Assembly (NCBI RefSeq): GCF_900230255.1
Contig: NZ_OCNJ01000001.1
Location: forward strand, 248,001-312,000
Length of the DNA stretch: 64,000 bases
Source of the DNA: Caenispirillum bisanense
Lineage (GTDB): Bacteria > Pseudomonadota > Alphaproteobacteria > Rhodospirillales > Rhodospirillaceae
Direction of reading: 5' to 3'
Part shown: one piece after another, positions 49,862-58,329 of the stretch
Position numbering within the stretch: the stretch's first letter is position 1
Layout: each line of letters starts with the position of its first letter
Translations under genes and position numbers: made by a program
Notes under the pieces: model-generated
Seen by the model: only the letters and a program-made list of their open reading frames with translations
Database searches by the model: none
What the model was told of the DNA's origin: nothing

Positions 49862-49894
49862 GAGGCGTCTGGTGGGGGGGATACCAGACGCCTC
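49862..49894 (+). other. Strong hairpin with G-rich loop after the EAL gene
   Basis: GAGGCGTCTGGT (49862-49873) and ACCAGACGCCTC (49883-49894) pair perfectly over 12 bases; the 9-base loop is G-rich. No T-run follows, so it may be a terminator of another kind, an RNA structure, or a site bound by a protein. Confidence 0.6.
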
Positions 49895-50102
49895 GGGAGG
49901 GGATACCGATAGGGCCGTGCAGGCCGGTGCGGGTATCGCATCTTCAACGCCGGCGGCGGACGCCGGTTGCAGCGCTGAAGAAGATTTTTTCACGCCGCGG
50001 CGCCGGCCGTCGCACCCCCTTGGAAAGGCGCCCGCCACGCACGATACTGATGGGACGGACCAGCCTCTTCCACGTCTCCTCGGCAGGGGGTGATCGACCG
50101 CC

Positions 50103-50474
50103 ATGATTTCCGACCAGGACGCCCTGCGCGTCATTTCCACCGCCATCGACCGCATGGGCATCCTGTGCCAGGGGCTCGACCGCACGCGGTTCATCGACAA
50201 GTTCGAGAAGGATTGGGTGTTCGCCTCGGCGGTGTCGTTCCAGCTCGTGCAGATCGGCGAGCTGGTGAGTGGCATGATGGCCGGCGGCCGCACCGGGCGC
50301 GGCCGCGACGCCATGCCCGTGGCCGGGCACCCGGAAGTGGACTGGCAGGGCTTCGTCGACCTGTCGGAAACCCTGCTCGACACGCCGCCGCGCGCCACCC
50401 CCGGCCCGGTGTGGCAGCAGATCGAGGTGGAACTGCCGACCCTCGCCCAGGCCATCCGCGGCCTGGTGCGCTGA
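50103..50474 (+). CDS. HepT-like (DUF86) protein lacking the catalytic motif
   Basis: 123 residues. Helical text ISTAIDRMGILCQGLDRTRFIDKFEKDWVFASAVSFQLVQIGELVSGM resembles DUF86/HepT proteins, the HEPN ribonuclease half of MNT-HEPN modules. In family members HPEIPW is followed by an RxxxxH catalytic motif (RNxLAH-like); here HPEVDWQGFVDLSETLLDTPPRATPG has none. No nucleotidyltransferase (MntA) gene is adjacent. It is probably inactive as an RNase or has a binding role. Confidence 0.65.
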   Translation: MISDQDALRVISTAIDRMGILCQGLDRTRFIDKFEKDWVFASAVSFQLVQIGELVSGMMAGGRTGRGRDAMPVAGHPEVDWQGFVDLSETLLDTPPRATPGPVWQQIEVELPTLAQAIRGLVR

Positions 50475-50478
50475 CGGC

Positions 50479-50997
50479 ATGGGACTGGCGCGGGCTCTCG
50501 TCACCACCGCGACCAGCCTGGGGCTGCTGGCGGCCCTGGCCGCCTGCACCGCCGCCGACGAGGGCGGCCCGGTGGCCGAGGCGCCGCAGGTGCTCGACGG
50601 CTATCTGGTCTACGGCGAGCCGCTGATCCTGCCGCCCGAGGCGGTGGCGGAGGTGCGCCTCCTGCGCCGGAACGGTCCCGTCGCCGGGGTGGAGGTCGTC
50701 GCGTCGGCCGACACGCCAGGGCCCTTCGTGCCGCCCATCCCCTTCCGCCTGCTCTACGACCCGCTGTACCTGCGCAACAGCGGCGGCGGCACGCTGGTGC
50801 TGACGGCGGTGATCGAGCTTTACGGCCGCATCCTGTTCCGCGCCGAGCCGCCGCTGCCGGTGGTGCTGCCGCTGGCGGCGGCGGACCAGCCGGTGGTGGT
50901 GCCCCTGACCGGGCAGTGGGGCGTGGTGGAGATCAGCGCCCCGACGCCGCTCCCGTCTCCCGCGCCGCATCGCGCGCCGCCGTTGCAGGACGGCTGA
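50479..50997 (+). CDS. YbaY/YscW-like lipoprotein
   Basis: 172 residues. Signal peptide ending in a lipobox (LAAC) at about 21-24. The mature part starts with LDGYLVYGEPLILPPEAVAEVRLLRRN and continues PFVPPIPFRLLYDP and GRILFRAEPPLPVV, resembling the YbaY (type III pilotin-like, PF09619) fold. Function unknown. Its C-terminal 65 bases overlap the converging gene at 50933-51958; the tail (SPAPHRAPPLQDG) is low complexity. The start lies 4 bases after the HepT-like stop. Confidence 0.75.
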   Translation: MGLARALVTTATSLGLLAALAACTAADEGGPVAEAPQVLDGYLVYGEPLILPPEAVAEVRLLRRNGPVAGVEVVASADTPGPFVPPIPFRLLYDPLYLRNSGGGTLVLTAVIELYGRILFRAEPPLPVVLPLAAADQPVVVPLTGQWGVVEISAPTPLPSPAPHRAPPLQDG

Positions 50998-51958
50998 CCG
51001 GCGCCCCGCCGTCGACTCCGGCACCCGCACCCGCACTCCCGCCGCCGCCGCCGAACATGCTCTGCGCCTGCTGCACGATGCGGCTCGACATGGCCTTTTC
51101 GCCGAGGCCGCAGAAGGCGCCCACCAGCAGGGCGATCATCCAGCTGTCCTCGATGCGGCCGCCGTCGAAGGTGCCGACGGTGATGACGATGAGGTCGGTG
51201 AGCAGCACGAGGCCGACCACCAGCGTCAGCAGCCCGACGAACAGCAGGCGCATGTCGGCGTCCAGGCTGTCCTCGCGCATGCGGGCGAGGTCCTCCAGGG
51301 TCGGCGCGCGCCGGCTGGCTCCCACCGACAGCCACGCCCCGATCATGGCCCCTGCCCACATGAGCGGCAGGTTGTGCAGATCGAAGGGCTCCAGCAGGCC
51401 GCGGCCGATCTGCTCGACGATCAGTGCCGCCACGTGCACCAGCAGGGCGGCGAAGACGTGCAGGAAGGCCCGCGTGCCCAGCCGCTTCAGGTAGCCGTTC
51501 ACGATGGCCGGGCCTTCGCGATAGACGATCTCCTCGCGCACCGCCTGCAGGTCGGGGCGGGCGACCTCGGGGTAGGCGGGCGTCACCAGTCCGACGCGGG
51601 CGGCGCTGTAGATGCGGTTGAAGTATTCCCCGAAGCGGCGCGTCACCGCCGGGTCGTCGCTGTCCGGCGGCAGGATGATGCGCAGGCTGGTGAGCGTCGA
51701 GTCGATGGCGGTCTTCAGCGCTTCCTGGTCGGGCGGCACGGTGCCGGTGTTGGGCACCACCCGGAACCCGATGTCCGTCGGGAAGCCGCAGGCCGGGTCG
51801 GGCGGGGCCGCCAGGGCGAAGGTGCCGAGGCGGTCGCCGGTGGCCGCGACGGCGCCGTCGTCGCCGGCTGCCTCCATCGGCGCCACCAGGAAATCCGCCA
51901 TTCCGGCGGCGGTGCCGCCGGTGCCGCCGTCGCCGGCGGCCGGTGTCGCATCCATCAT
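50933..51958 (-). CDS. Membrane protein of unknown function
   Basis: 341 residues from the ATG at 51958, with GGAGG upstream. The N-terminus is a Gly/Ala/Pro low-complexity tract. The middle is globular (DIGFRVVPNTGTVPPDQEALKTAIDSTLTSLRIILPPDS, YFNRIYSAARVGLVTP). Membrane segments are at about 165-185 (FLHVFAALLVHVAALIVEQI), 200-220, 255-275 and 290-310. The C-terminus is a flexible Gly/Ala tract overlapping the YbaY-like gene on the other strand. No family recognised. Confidence 0.65.
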   Translation of the reverse strand: MMDATPAAGDGGTGGTAAGMADFLVAPMEAAGDDGAVAATGDRLGTFALAAPPDPACGFPTDIGFRVVPNTGTVPPDQEALKTAIDSTLTSLRIILPPDSDDPAVTRRFGEYFNRIYSAARVGLVTPAYPEVARPDLQAVREEIVYREGPAIVNGYLKRLGTRAFLHVFAALLVHVAALIVEQIGRGLLEPFDLHNLPLMWAGAMIGAWLSVGASRRAPTLEDLARMREDSLDADMRLLFVGLLTLVVGLVLLTDLIVITVGTFDGGRIEDSWMIALLVGAFCGLGEKAMSSRIVQQAQSMFGGGGGSAGAGAGVDGGAPVSRPATAARDAARETGAASGR

Positions 51959-52107
51959 TCCCCGACCTCCCCCTGCCGCGGGCCGACGGCCCATGCGGAT
52001 GCAACTTTATGAACTTTCCAAGTGCAGGATGCAACCTGAGTTGGGCGGGTTTATCCTCTTCAGGGTGGTGCGTGATCTTCCGTGCCACCGAAGAAGGGGG
52101 AAGTCCG

Positions 52108-53457
52108 ATGCCTTTGAACGTTCTGCCGGAAAACCACCCGGTGCTCCAGGGCGCCATGAACCCGCCGGTCATGGCCATCGGCGACAGCCTGTACAACGGG
52201 GTGCGCTCGCTGAGCATCACCGCCGAGCTGGCGCGCCAGTCGGTGCCGGCGCAGGTGGCGGCCGCGCTCGGCGTCAGCGGGTTCCGTGTGCCCAACTACC
52301 CGCGGCCGGTGCTGTTCGACCTGGAGGACTGGGTGCGCAACGGCGGCCTCAGCCTGTCGTCGTTCCAGCAGGGCATGGTCGCCAACGCCCAGGCCTGGAT
52401 CAATTCCGGCCCCGAATGGTCCTACGACCTGCTGCACGACAACCTCGCCATCGCCGGTGCCGAGTACGCCAACCTGTGGACCGACACCGCCGCCGCCCTG
52501 AAGGCGCAGGTGCCGGGCGCCCTGGCGACGCTGCAGAGCGGCACCGGCCTGTCCTACGACGGTGTGGGCAAGCTCTACTACGGCATCAACGGCGCCTTCG
52601 TGCTGAACCCGTCGGGTCACCACGACCTCGACGACCTGACGCCGCTGGAGTGGGTGGCGAGCCGCAAGCCGCAGCGCCTGCTCATCAGCATCGGGTCCAA
52701 CAACGGGCTGTTCCGCGCCGGCATCTCGGGCATCTACGACCGCACCTGCCAGCAGACCATGGCCGCCATTCCCGACGCGGCGGCGCAGCTGGTGGACGAG
52801 ATGGTGAAGACCGGCTACGTGCCGCCCCGGATCTACATGACCAAGCTCATCAAGCCGTCGACCATCTGCAACCTGATGCCGCGCGAGGACTATACCCAGC
52901 TGCCGGACGGTAAACAGTACTTCGACAAGTACCTGGCGCGCCTGGGCGGCGGCATCGCCTTCATCAGCGGTGAGCAGATGGCCGCCTTCGACGCCGCCGT
53001 CGCCGACCTCAATGCCAAGGTCGGAGCGGCGATGCGGACGGAACTGGCGAAGCTGGGCGGCGACAAACCCGTCCTCACCATGGTCGACGTCTACGGCATG
53101 GCCGAGGCGCTCGACGCCAAGCACCTGCCGCGCCAACCGTCCATGCCGGTGCGGGTGAAGACGCGCCGCGGCCTGACCCAGACGCTGAGCAACATCCCGC
53201 TGTCCATCGGGCTGTTCGGCGGCTTCGACCACGGCGGACTGTTCGGCCTCGACAACATGCACCCGACCGTGCCGGCCTATGCCCTGTTCGCCAACACGGT
53301 GCTGGATGCCATCGAGACGGGCGAGCCGGGGGTGCAGGTCACCCGCCGCGACGTGCAGGCCGCCTTCCAGGCCGACAGCCTGCTGCAGAACCCGCCGGGC
53401 AACTGGGACTTCGTCGCCATCCTGGCGGCCCTGCTGGGCTCGCTCGGGGTCCTGTGA
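52108..53457 (+). CDS. SGNH/GDSL-like hydrolase domain protein
   Basis: 449 residues from the ATG at 52108 with GGGGGAAG upstream. Block I is AIG-DS with G25-D26-S27 (nucleophile Ser27). Block III reads SIGSNNG (G196, N198). Block V is D382-N-M-H385-P-T. Together they fit an SGNH serine esterase, longer than the usual 200-250 residues because of inserted helical regions. No signal peptide is visible. Divergent from the membrane-protein gene across 149 bases. Substrate unknown. Confidence 0.78.
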   Translation: MPLNVLPENHPVLQGAMNPPVMAIGDSLYNGVRSLSITAELARQSVPAQVAAALGVSGFRVPNYPRPVLFDLEDWVRNGGLSLSSFQQGMVANAQAWINSGPEWSYDLLHDNLAIAGAEYANLWTDTAAALKAQVPGALATLQSGTGLSYDGVGKLYYGINGAFVLNPSGHHDLDDLTPLEWVASRKPQRLLISIGSNNGLFRAGISGIYDRTCQQTMAAIPDAAAQLVDEMVKTGYVPPRIYMTKLIKPSTICNLMPREDYTQLPDGKQYFDKYLARLGGGIAFISGEQMAAFDAAVADLNAKVGAAMRTELAKLGGDKPVLTMVDVYGMAEALDAKHLPRQPSMPVRVKTRRGLTQTLSNIPLSIGLFGGFDHGGLFGLDNMHPTVPAYALFANTVLDAIETGEPGVQVTRRDVQAAFQADSLLQNPPGNWDFVAILAALLGSLGVL

Positions 53458-53463
53458 CGACGG

Positions 53464-53500
53464 CGGGGGAAGGCGGGGCCTGCCGGCCCGCCTTCCCCCG
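53464..53500. terminator. Bidirectional terminator stem
   Basis: CGGGGGAAGGCGGG (53464-53477) pairs with CCCGCCTTCCCCCG (53487-53500), 14 bases over a 9-base loop, between converging genes. There is no T-run. Confidence 0.75.
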
Positions 53501-53521
53501 TGTTCACTCCAGGCTGCGGCC

Positions 53522-54094
53522 TCAGCGGTTGCGGCCGTGGTAGTCCGGGTTCGGCATCATCTCGGTCGCGTGGGCGACGCGGTTGGTATAGTTGTAGAAC
53601 CCCACCGTGTCGGCGATGTCGAAGATGTCGGCGTCGCTGAAGCCGACGTCGCGCAGGCCCTGGCGGTCGGCTTCGTCGACGTCGATGGGCGCCGTCGTCA
53701 GCTTCCACGCGAAGTCGAGCATGCGGCGCTGGCGCGGTTCGAGGTCGGCGGCGCGGTAGTTCATGGCCAGCATCTCGCCGAGCTGCGCGTCACCGGAAAG
53801 CTGGCGCACCGCCTGCCCGTGGGCGACCAGGCAGTAGTAGCAGTGGTTGGCCGACGAGACGACCACCGCGATCATCTCGCGCTCCAGCTTCGACAGGCCG
53901 CTCTCGGCCAGCATGATCTCGTTGTAGTGACGGGAGAAGCTGCGCAGCTTGTTAGGCTTCATGGTGTAGGCGCGCAGCACGTTCGGCACGAAGCCGATCT
54001 TCTCCTCGCAGACCTGGAAATACTTCTCCAGATCCTCGCCCAGTTCCTGGTCGTCGGGCAGGGCGAGGCGGATGACGTGGTCGGGCTGCGGCAT
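53522..54094 (-). CDS. AhpD-like peroxidase-related protein
   Basis: 190 residues from the ATG at 54094 with GGGAGGA upstream. It has the carboxymuconolactone decarboxylase/AhpD fold with the redox pair C-Y-Y-C in SSANHCYYCLVAHG, plus the family end FYNYTNRVAHATEMMPNPDYHGR. Members of this uncharacterised peroxidase-related group may reduce peroxides through the Cys pair. Last of three genes in an operon after a GS-like ligase and a class III transaminase. Confidence 0.88.
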   Translation of the reverse strand: MPQPDHVIRLALPDDQELGEDLEKYFQVCEEKIGFVPNVLRAYTMKPNKLRSFSRHYNEIMLAESGLSKLEREMIAVVVSSANHCYYCLVAHGQAVRQLSGDAQLGEMLAMNYRAADLEPRQRRMLDFAWKLTTAPIDVDEADRQGLRDVGFSDADIFDIADTVGFYNYTNRVAHATEMMPNPDYHGRNR

Positions 54095-54123
54095 GAACGG
54101 GTCCTCCCTGGTGTTGTTCTGGT

Positions 54124-55494
54124 TCAGGCGTCCCGAAGGTACCAGAGGAGGTCGCGGTCCGAAACTTCGGCCATGAAGGTCTCGCACTCCGCCCGCTTCA
54201 CGCAGGTGTAGATGCGCACGAAGTCGTCGCCGAGGTAGCGGCGCAGGACGATGCTGGCGTCGAAGCGGGCGATGGCGTCGCGCCAGTCGGTGGGCAGCGG
54301 CTCGCCCGGCTGGTCGTAGCCGTTGCCCTCGATGGCCGGCGGCGGGGCCAGGCCCTCGGTGATGCCGTGGTGCAGGCCGGCGAGCACGGCGGCGGCGACG
54401 ATGTAGGGGTTGGCGTCGGCGCCGGCGGTGCGGTGCTCGATGTGGCGGGTGGCCGGGTCGCCGCTGGTCACGCGCACGGCGACGGTGCGGTTGTCGATGC
54501 CCCAGGTCTTGGTGGTCGGCGCGTAGGAGCCTTCGCGGAAGCGGCGGAAGCTGTTGGCGCCGGGGGCGAAGACGGCGACGGCGTCCTGCATGGTGTCGAG
54601 CAGCCCGGCCACCGCCTTGCGCAGCAGCGGCCCGCCGTCTGGCTCGGTGCCGGCGAACTGGTTGGCACCCGCCTCGTCGCCCAGGCTGACGTGCAGGTGC
54701 ATGCCGCTGCCCGATTCCTCGGTGATGGGCTTGGCCATGAAGCTGGCGAGCAGGCCGTGCTTCTGCGCCAGCGCCTTGACCAGCCGCTTCAGCATGATCG
54801 CCTCGTCGACGGCGCGCAGCGGATCGGCCTTGTGGTGCAGGGTGAGTTCCCACTGGCCGGCGGCGAACTCGCTGATGGCGGTCTCGGCTGAAATGCCCTG
54901 GGCCTCGGCGCAGTCGTAGAGTTCGTCGAAGAAGGGCGCCATGTCCTCGATGGCGGTGGTGTGGCAGACCTGGCTCTGCGCCGGCCGCTCCTGCGACAGG
55001 AAGCCGCGGGCGGGCTGCAGCTCGCCGTAGGGGCCGCGCTCGCGGTCGAACAGGTAGAACTCCAGTTCGCAGGCCATGACGGGGTGGAAGCCGTCGGCCT
55101 GCAGGCGCTCGGTCACGCGCTGCAGGGCGGCGCGCGGGCAGGCGTGGATGGCGGGCACGCTGGTCGGATCGACCGCCAGAAGCACCTGCGCCGTCGGCAC
55201 GGCGATCCACGGACAGCGCACCAGGGTGCCGGCGATGGGCCGCAGCGTGCAGTCCTTGTCGCCCACCTCCCACAGCAGGCCGGCTTCGGCGACGTCGACG
55301 CCGCGGATGGTCATGGACAGGGTGGAGGTCGGCAGCGGCCGCCCGGTGCGATAGACGGCCTCCAGCTCGTGCGCCTGCACCGCTTTGCCGCGGAAGGTGC
55401 CCGTCACGTCGGTGAACAGCAGATGGACGCGGCGGATGTCGGGGTTGGCGGCGAGGAACGCGCGCGCCTCCGAGACGTCGGCAAAGTGGCTCAT
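54124..55494 (-). CDS. Glutamine synthetase-like ligase (gamma-glutamylpolyamine synthetase type)
   Basis: 456 residues. GS-fold signatures: HLLFTDVTGTFRGKAV near the N-terminus, metal-binding ELEFYLFDRERG, KPITEESGSGMHLHVSLGD and NSFRRFREGSYAPTTKTWGIDNRTVAVRV, with the ADANPYIVAAAVLAG block near the C-terminus. Size and blocks fit the PuuA-type subgroup, which joins glutamate to amines using ATP. Substrate not determined. The upstream transaminase ends 7 bases before, and the AhpD-like gene starts 29 bases after its stop. Confidence 0.9.
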   Translation of the reverse strand: MSHFADVSEARAFLAANPDIRRVHLLFTDVTGTFRGKAVQAHELEAVYRTGRPLPTSTLSMTIRGVDVAEAGLLWEVGDKDCTLRPIAGTLVRCPWIAVPTAQVLLAVDPTSVPAIHACPRAALQRVTERLQADGFHPVMACELEFYLFDRERGPYGELQPARGFLSQERPAQSQVCHTTAIEDMAPFFDELYDCAEAQGISAETAISEFAAGQWELTLHHKADPLRAVDEAIMLKRLVKALAQKHGLLASFMAKPITEESGSGMHLHVSLGDEAGANQFAGTEPDGGPLLRKAVAGLLDTMQDAVAVFAPGANSFRRFREGSYAPTTKTWGIDNRTVAVRVTSGDPATRHIEHRTAGADANPYIVAAAVLAGLHHGITEGLAPPPAIEGNGYDQPGEPLPTDWRDAIARFDASIVLRRYLGDDFVRIYTCVKRAECETFMAEVSDRDLLWYLRDA

Positions 55495-55501
55495 GGATGG
55501 A

Positions 55502-56887
55502 TCACCTGGTGGTCAGTTGGGCGAGGGCGTCGTCGAAGGCGGCCAGCAGCCGGTCGACGTCGGCCTCGGTGGTGGCGGGGCTGCACAGCGTCATGTTGTG
55601 GAACGGTGTGATGACGAGGCCCCGGTTGAGCAGGAACAGATGCAGGGCGCGCTCCACGGCCGGGCGGAAGGCCGCCTCGGCCTCGGCGCCGGTGCGCGGC
55701 GGGGTGGCGCGGAACTGGAACTCGCAGCGGGCGCCGAGGCGGGTGACGGTCCACGGCTGGCGGTGGCGTGCGATCACCGCCTCCAGCCCGTCGGCGAGGC
55801 GGTTCGCCAGCGCGATCATGTGCGAATAGGCGGCGGGTGTGGCCACGTCCTCCAGCGTCGCGCGCATGGCGGCGAGCTGCAGCGGGTTGGCCGACAGGGT
55901 GGTGCCCATGCCGGAATGGCCGTGGCCGCCAGCCGCGGAAGCGCGGGCGTGGGCCTCGGCCATGCGGGCGGCGACCTCGGCCGTGGCGCCGTAGACGGCG
56001 GCGGGCAGGCCGCCGGCGATGGGCTTGCCGAGGACGAACATGTCGGGCTCCAGCCCGTACGTGCGCGTATATCCGCCGGGACCGGTCGAGAAGGTGTGCG
56101 TCTCGTCGACGATCAGCAGGGTGCCCGCGGCGCGGGTGAAGGTGCGCAGGGTGTCGAGGAAGCCGTCGTCGGGCAGTACCATGCCGCAGTTGGTCAGCGC
56201 CGGCTCGGTCAGCACCGCGGCGACGTCGCCCGGCGCCAGGGCGGCGGCGAGCGCCGTCGGGTCGTTGAAGGGCACCACGCGGGTCGACCGCGACAGGTCG
56301 TGCACCTGGCCGAGCAGGCCGGGGCGCGGTTGCGTCTCCCCGCCGGGGCCGAGGCGCACCATGGCGTCCTCCACCGTGCCGTGGTAGCAGCCGTCGAACA
56401 CCACCACCACCGGGCGGCCGGTGACGGCGCGCGCCCAGCGCAGGGCGTAGCGGTTGGCGTCGGTGGCGGTGGCGCAGACCTGCCAGACGGGCAGGCCGAA
56501 GCGCTCCGCCAGCAGGCGCCCTACGGCGGCCGCGTCCTCCGAGGCCAGCATGGCGGTCAGCCCGCGGGCGCCGCGCTCGGCCAGCACCCGCGCCACCGGG
56601 GCCGGCGAATGGCCGAACATGGACCCGGTGTCGCCCAGGCAGAAGTCGGTGTAGCGCAGGCCGTCGGCGTCGGTGAGGGTGGCGCCCTCGGCTTCCTTCA
56701 GAAACAGCGGGAAGGGCGTCGGCCAGTCCGCCATCCAGTGCATGGGCACGCCGCCGTAGAAGTGGGCGCGGGCCTCCTCGGCCAGGCGGCGCGAGGCGGG
56801 GCGGGCGGCGGCATAAGCCTCCGCCTCCCGCGCATAAAGCGCATCGGCGGCGGCGTCGGAGACCTCGGACGGGGCGACGGTGCTCAA
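55502..56887 (-). CDS. Class III aminotransferase, GSA-aminomutase-like, TTG start
   Basis: 461 residues from a TTG at 56887 (no ATG or GTG starts the frame nearby; GAGG lies about 10 bases upstream). Fold-type I class III motifs: GDTGSMFGHSPAPVARVLAERG, FDGCYHGTVEDAMV, the aspartate in LLIVDETHTFS, and the PLP lysine in FVLGKPIAGGLPAAVYG. It would transfer an amino group of an omega-amine or amino acid. First gene of the operon with the GS-like ligase, which suggests amine catabolism through a gamma-glutamyl or related route. Confidence 0.88.
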   Translation of the reverse strand: MSTVAPSEVSDAAADALYAREAEAYAAARPASRRLAEEARAHFYGGVPMHWMADWPTPFPLFLKEAEGATLTDADGLRYTDFCLGDTGSMFGHSPAPVARVLAERGARGLTAMLASEDAAAVGRLLAERFGLPVWQVCATATDANRYALRWARAVTGRPVVVVFDGCYHGTVEDAMVRLGPGGETQPRPGLLGQVHDLSRSTRVVPFNDPTALAAALAPGDVAAVLTEPALTNCGMVLPDDGFLDTLRTFTRAAGTLLIVDETHTFSTGPGGYTRTYGLEPDMFVLGKPIAGGLPAAVYGATAEVAARMAEAHARASAAGGHGHSGMGTTLSANPLQLAAMRATLEDVATPAAYSHMIALANRLADGLEAVIARHRQPWTVTRLGARCEFQFRATPPRTGAEAEAAFRPAVERALHLFLLNRGLVITPFHNMTLCSPATTEADVDRLLAAFDDALAQLTTR

Positions 56888-57058
56888 GATTTGCGGACCT
56901 CGCGATGAGAATATTGAACAGTGTGTGCGAGGCCGCGGGAAATGACAAGAGGGTGCGCAACCCGCCCTTCCGGGGCAGGGTGGTCCGCCTTGTGCTCGGT
57001 TGCGGCCGGTGCGCCGCCCGGCCGACCATGACGGACAGGCCGCCGGGGAGGTTCCGCC

Positions 57059-57535
57059 ATGATCCGAGCATCGACCACGACCGCCGCCGTCGCGCTGCTC
57101 GCCGCCGCCGTCGCGCCGGCCCCGTCCGCCGCCCAGGACCCGGCGGCCGCAGAGGCGGCGCCGGTCGGGCGGGCGGAATTCCTCACCAGTTGCGCCCCCT
57201 GCCACGGCAAGGCGGGCAAGGGCGACGGGCCGGTGGCGCGCTACCTGGGCGACACCTTCCCCGACCTGACCGGCCTCGCGGCCCGCAACGACGGGCGCTT
57301 CCCCGTGGTGGAGGTGTTCCGCACCATCGAGGGCACACCGGACCTGGAAGCCCACGGTGAGCGCCTGATGCCCGTGTGGGGCACGCGCTACATGGTGGAA
57401 GGCCTGATGGAGGACGTGCCCCTGACCCTCGACACCCGCCGCCAGATCGTCGCCGGGCGCATCGTCGAGCTGGTCACCTACCTGCAGTCCATCCAGGACC
57501 CGCCGGGGCAGGAACCGCCCCTGCTGTCGCGGTAG
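57059..57535 (+). CDS. Periplasmic cytochrome c
   Basis: 158 residues. Signal peptide at about 1-25 (TTAAVALLAAAVAPAPSAAQ). The haem motif is C45-A-P-C48-H49, and the axial methionine probably lies in RLMPVWGTRYMVEG. One haem, so a class I-type electron carrier. Divergent from the transaminase gene across 171 bases and just ahead of the converging YafY-type gene (6 bases). Confidence 0.9.
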   Translation: MIRASTTTAAVALLAAAVAPAPSAAQDPAAAEAAPVGRAEFLTSCAPCHGKAGKGDGPVARYLGDTFPDLTGLAARNDGRFPVVEVFRTIEGTPDLEAHGERLMPVWGTRYMVEGLMEDVPLTLDTRRQIVAGRIVELVTYLQSIQDPPGQEPPLLSR

Positions 57536-57541
57536 GGGGAA

Positions 57542-58234
57542 TCACGCCAGCGTCGCCAGATAATCCTCGAAACGGCGGCCGGGGAGGGGGGCGAAGGTGG
57601 CGCCGGTCGGGGTGACGGCAGCGATGCGGTCGAGGCGGAAATCGCGGAAGGCGTCGCGCGTCTCGCACCACGCCGTCAGCAGCCATACGGTGTCGAAGGC
57701 GGTCAGGCCGAGGGGGTGAACCGTGCGATCGCTGGCGCGGCCGGCGGCGTCGCGGTAGGCGAGGCGCAGGATCATCCGGTCGCGGACGGCGGTGCGCAGC
57801 ACGTCCAGGTTACGGCGACCGTCGTCGGCTCCCTCTGCCGTCGGCGCGGCGCCGCGGCTGGCGGCCCGCCACGGCAGGCGGGTATAGGCGTCACGGCGAT
57901 CCTCCGGCAGGGCGGCGGCGATCTTGCCCGTCACCCGCCGCGCCGCCTGCGCCAGCGGCGCATCGCCGCGGGCCGCCACCAGCCGCAGGCCGAGCATCAC
58001 CGCGTCCAGTTCATCGGCGTCGAAGGACAACGGCGGCAGGAAGGCGCCTTTCTCCAGCCGGTAGCCGACGCCGGCCTCGCCGCGCACCGGCACGCCCATG
58101 CCCTGCAACGTCGCCATGTCGCGGTAGAGCGTGCGCACCGACACGCCCGTCTCCGCCGCCAGCACCTCCGCCGAGACGGGGGCGGAGCGGCGGCGCAGGT
58201 GGTCGAGCAGGGACATGAGGCGGTAGGTGCGCAT
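57542..58234 (-). CDS. YafY-type WYL-domain transcriptional regulator
   Basis: 230 residues. An N-terminal winged helix (DHLRRRSAPVSAEVLAAETGVSVRTLYRDMATLQGMGVPVRGEAGVGYRLEKG) is followed by a WYL-type domain; the VWLLTAWCETRDAFRDFRLDRI block is typical. WYL domains bind nucleotides or small molecules. It is divergent from a small gene at 58330, and a perfect inverted repeat lies between them, so it is probably a local repressor or activator. Confidence 0.92.
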   Translation of the reverse strand: MRTYRLMSLLDHLRRRSAPVSAEVLAAETGVSVRTLYRDMATLQGMGVPVRGEAGVGYRLEKGAFLPPLSFDADELDAVMLGLRLVAARGDAPLAQAARRVTGKIAAALPEDRRDAYTRLPWRAASRGAAPTAEGADDGRRNLDVLRTAVRDRMILRLAYRDAAGRASDRTVHPLGLTAFDTVWLLTAWCETRDAFRDFRLDRIAAVTPTGATFAPLPGRRFEDYLATLA

Positions 58235-58254
58235 GGCGGGGTCCGGCGAACCAT

Positions 58255-58273
58255 CCTGACGAAAACCGTCAGG
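58255..58273. promoter_or_regulatory. Operator-like inverted repeat between YafY and small gene
   Basis: CCTGACG-AAAAC-CGTCAGG, a perfect 7-base inverted repeat, in the 95-base divergent region. Similar dyads flank other YafY-family genes. It is likely bound by the YafY protein. Confidence 0.7.
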
Positions 58274-58329
58274 AGGGGCGGCCTATGGTTCTCCCGTTCC
58301 CCTCACCGGTCAACAGGAGACCACCGGAC

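Noticed and set aside
46742-50455. 1237-codon minus-strand frame opposite the PAS-GGDEF-EAL gene
   Set aside because: Shadow frame with repetitive His/Gln/Val composition.
50103-50474. Active MNT-HEPN toxin-antitoxin system
   Set aside because: The RxxxxH motif is missing and no MntA-like gene is next to it.
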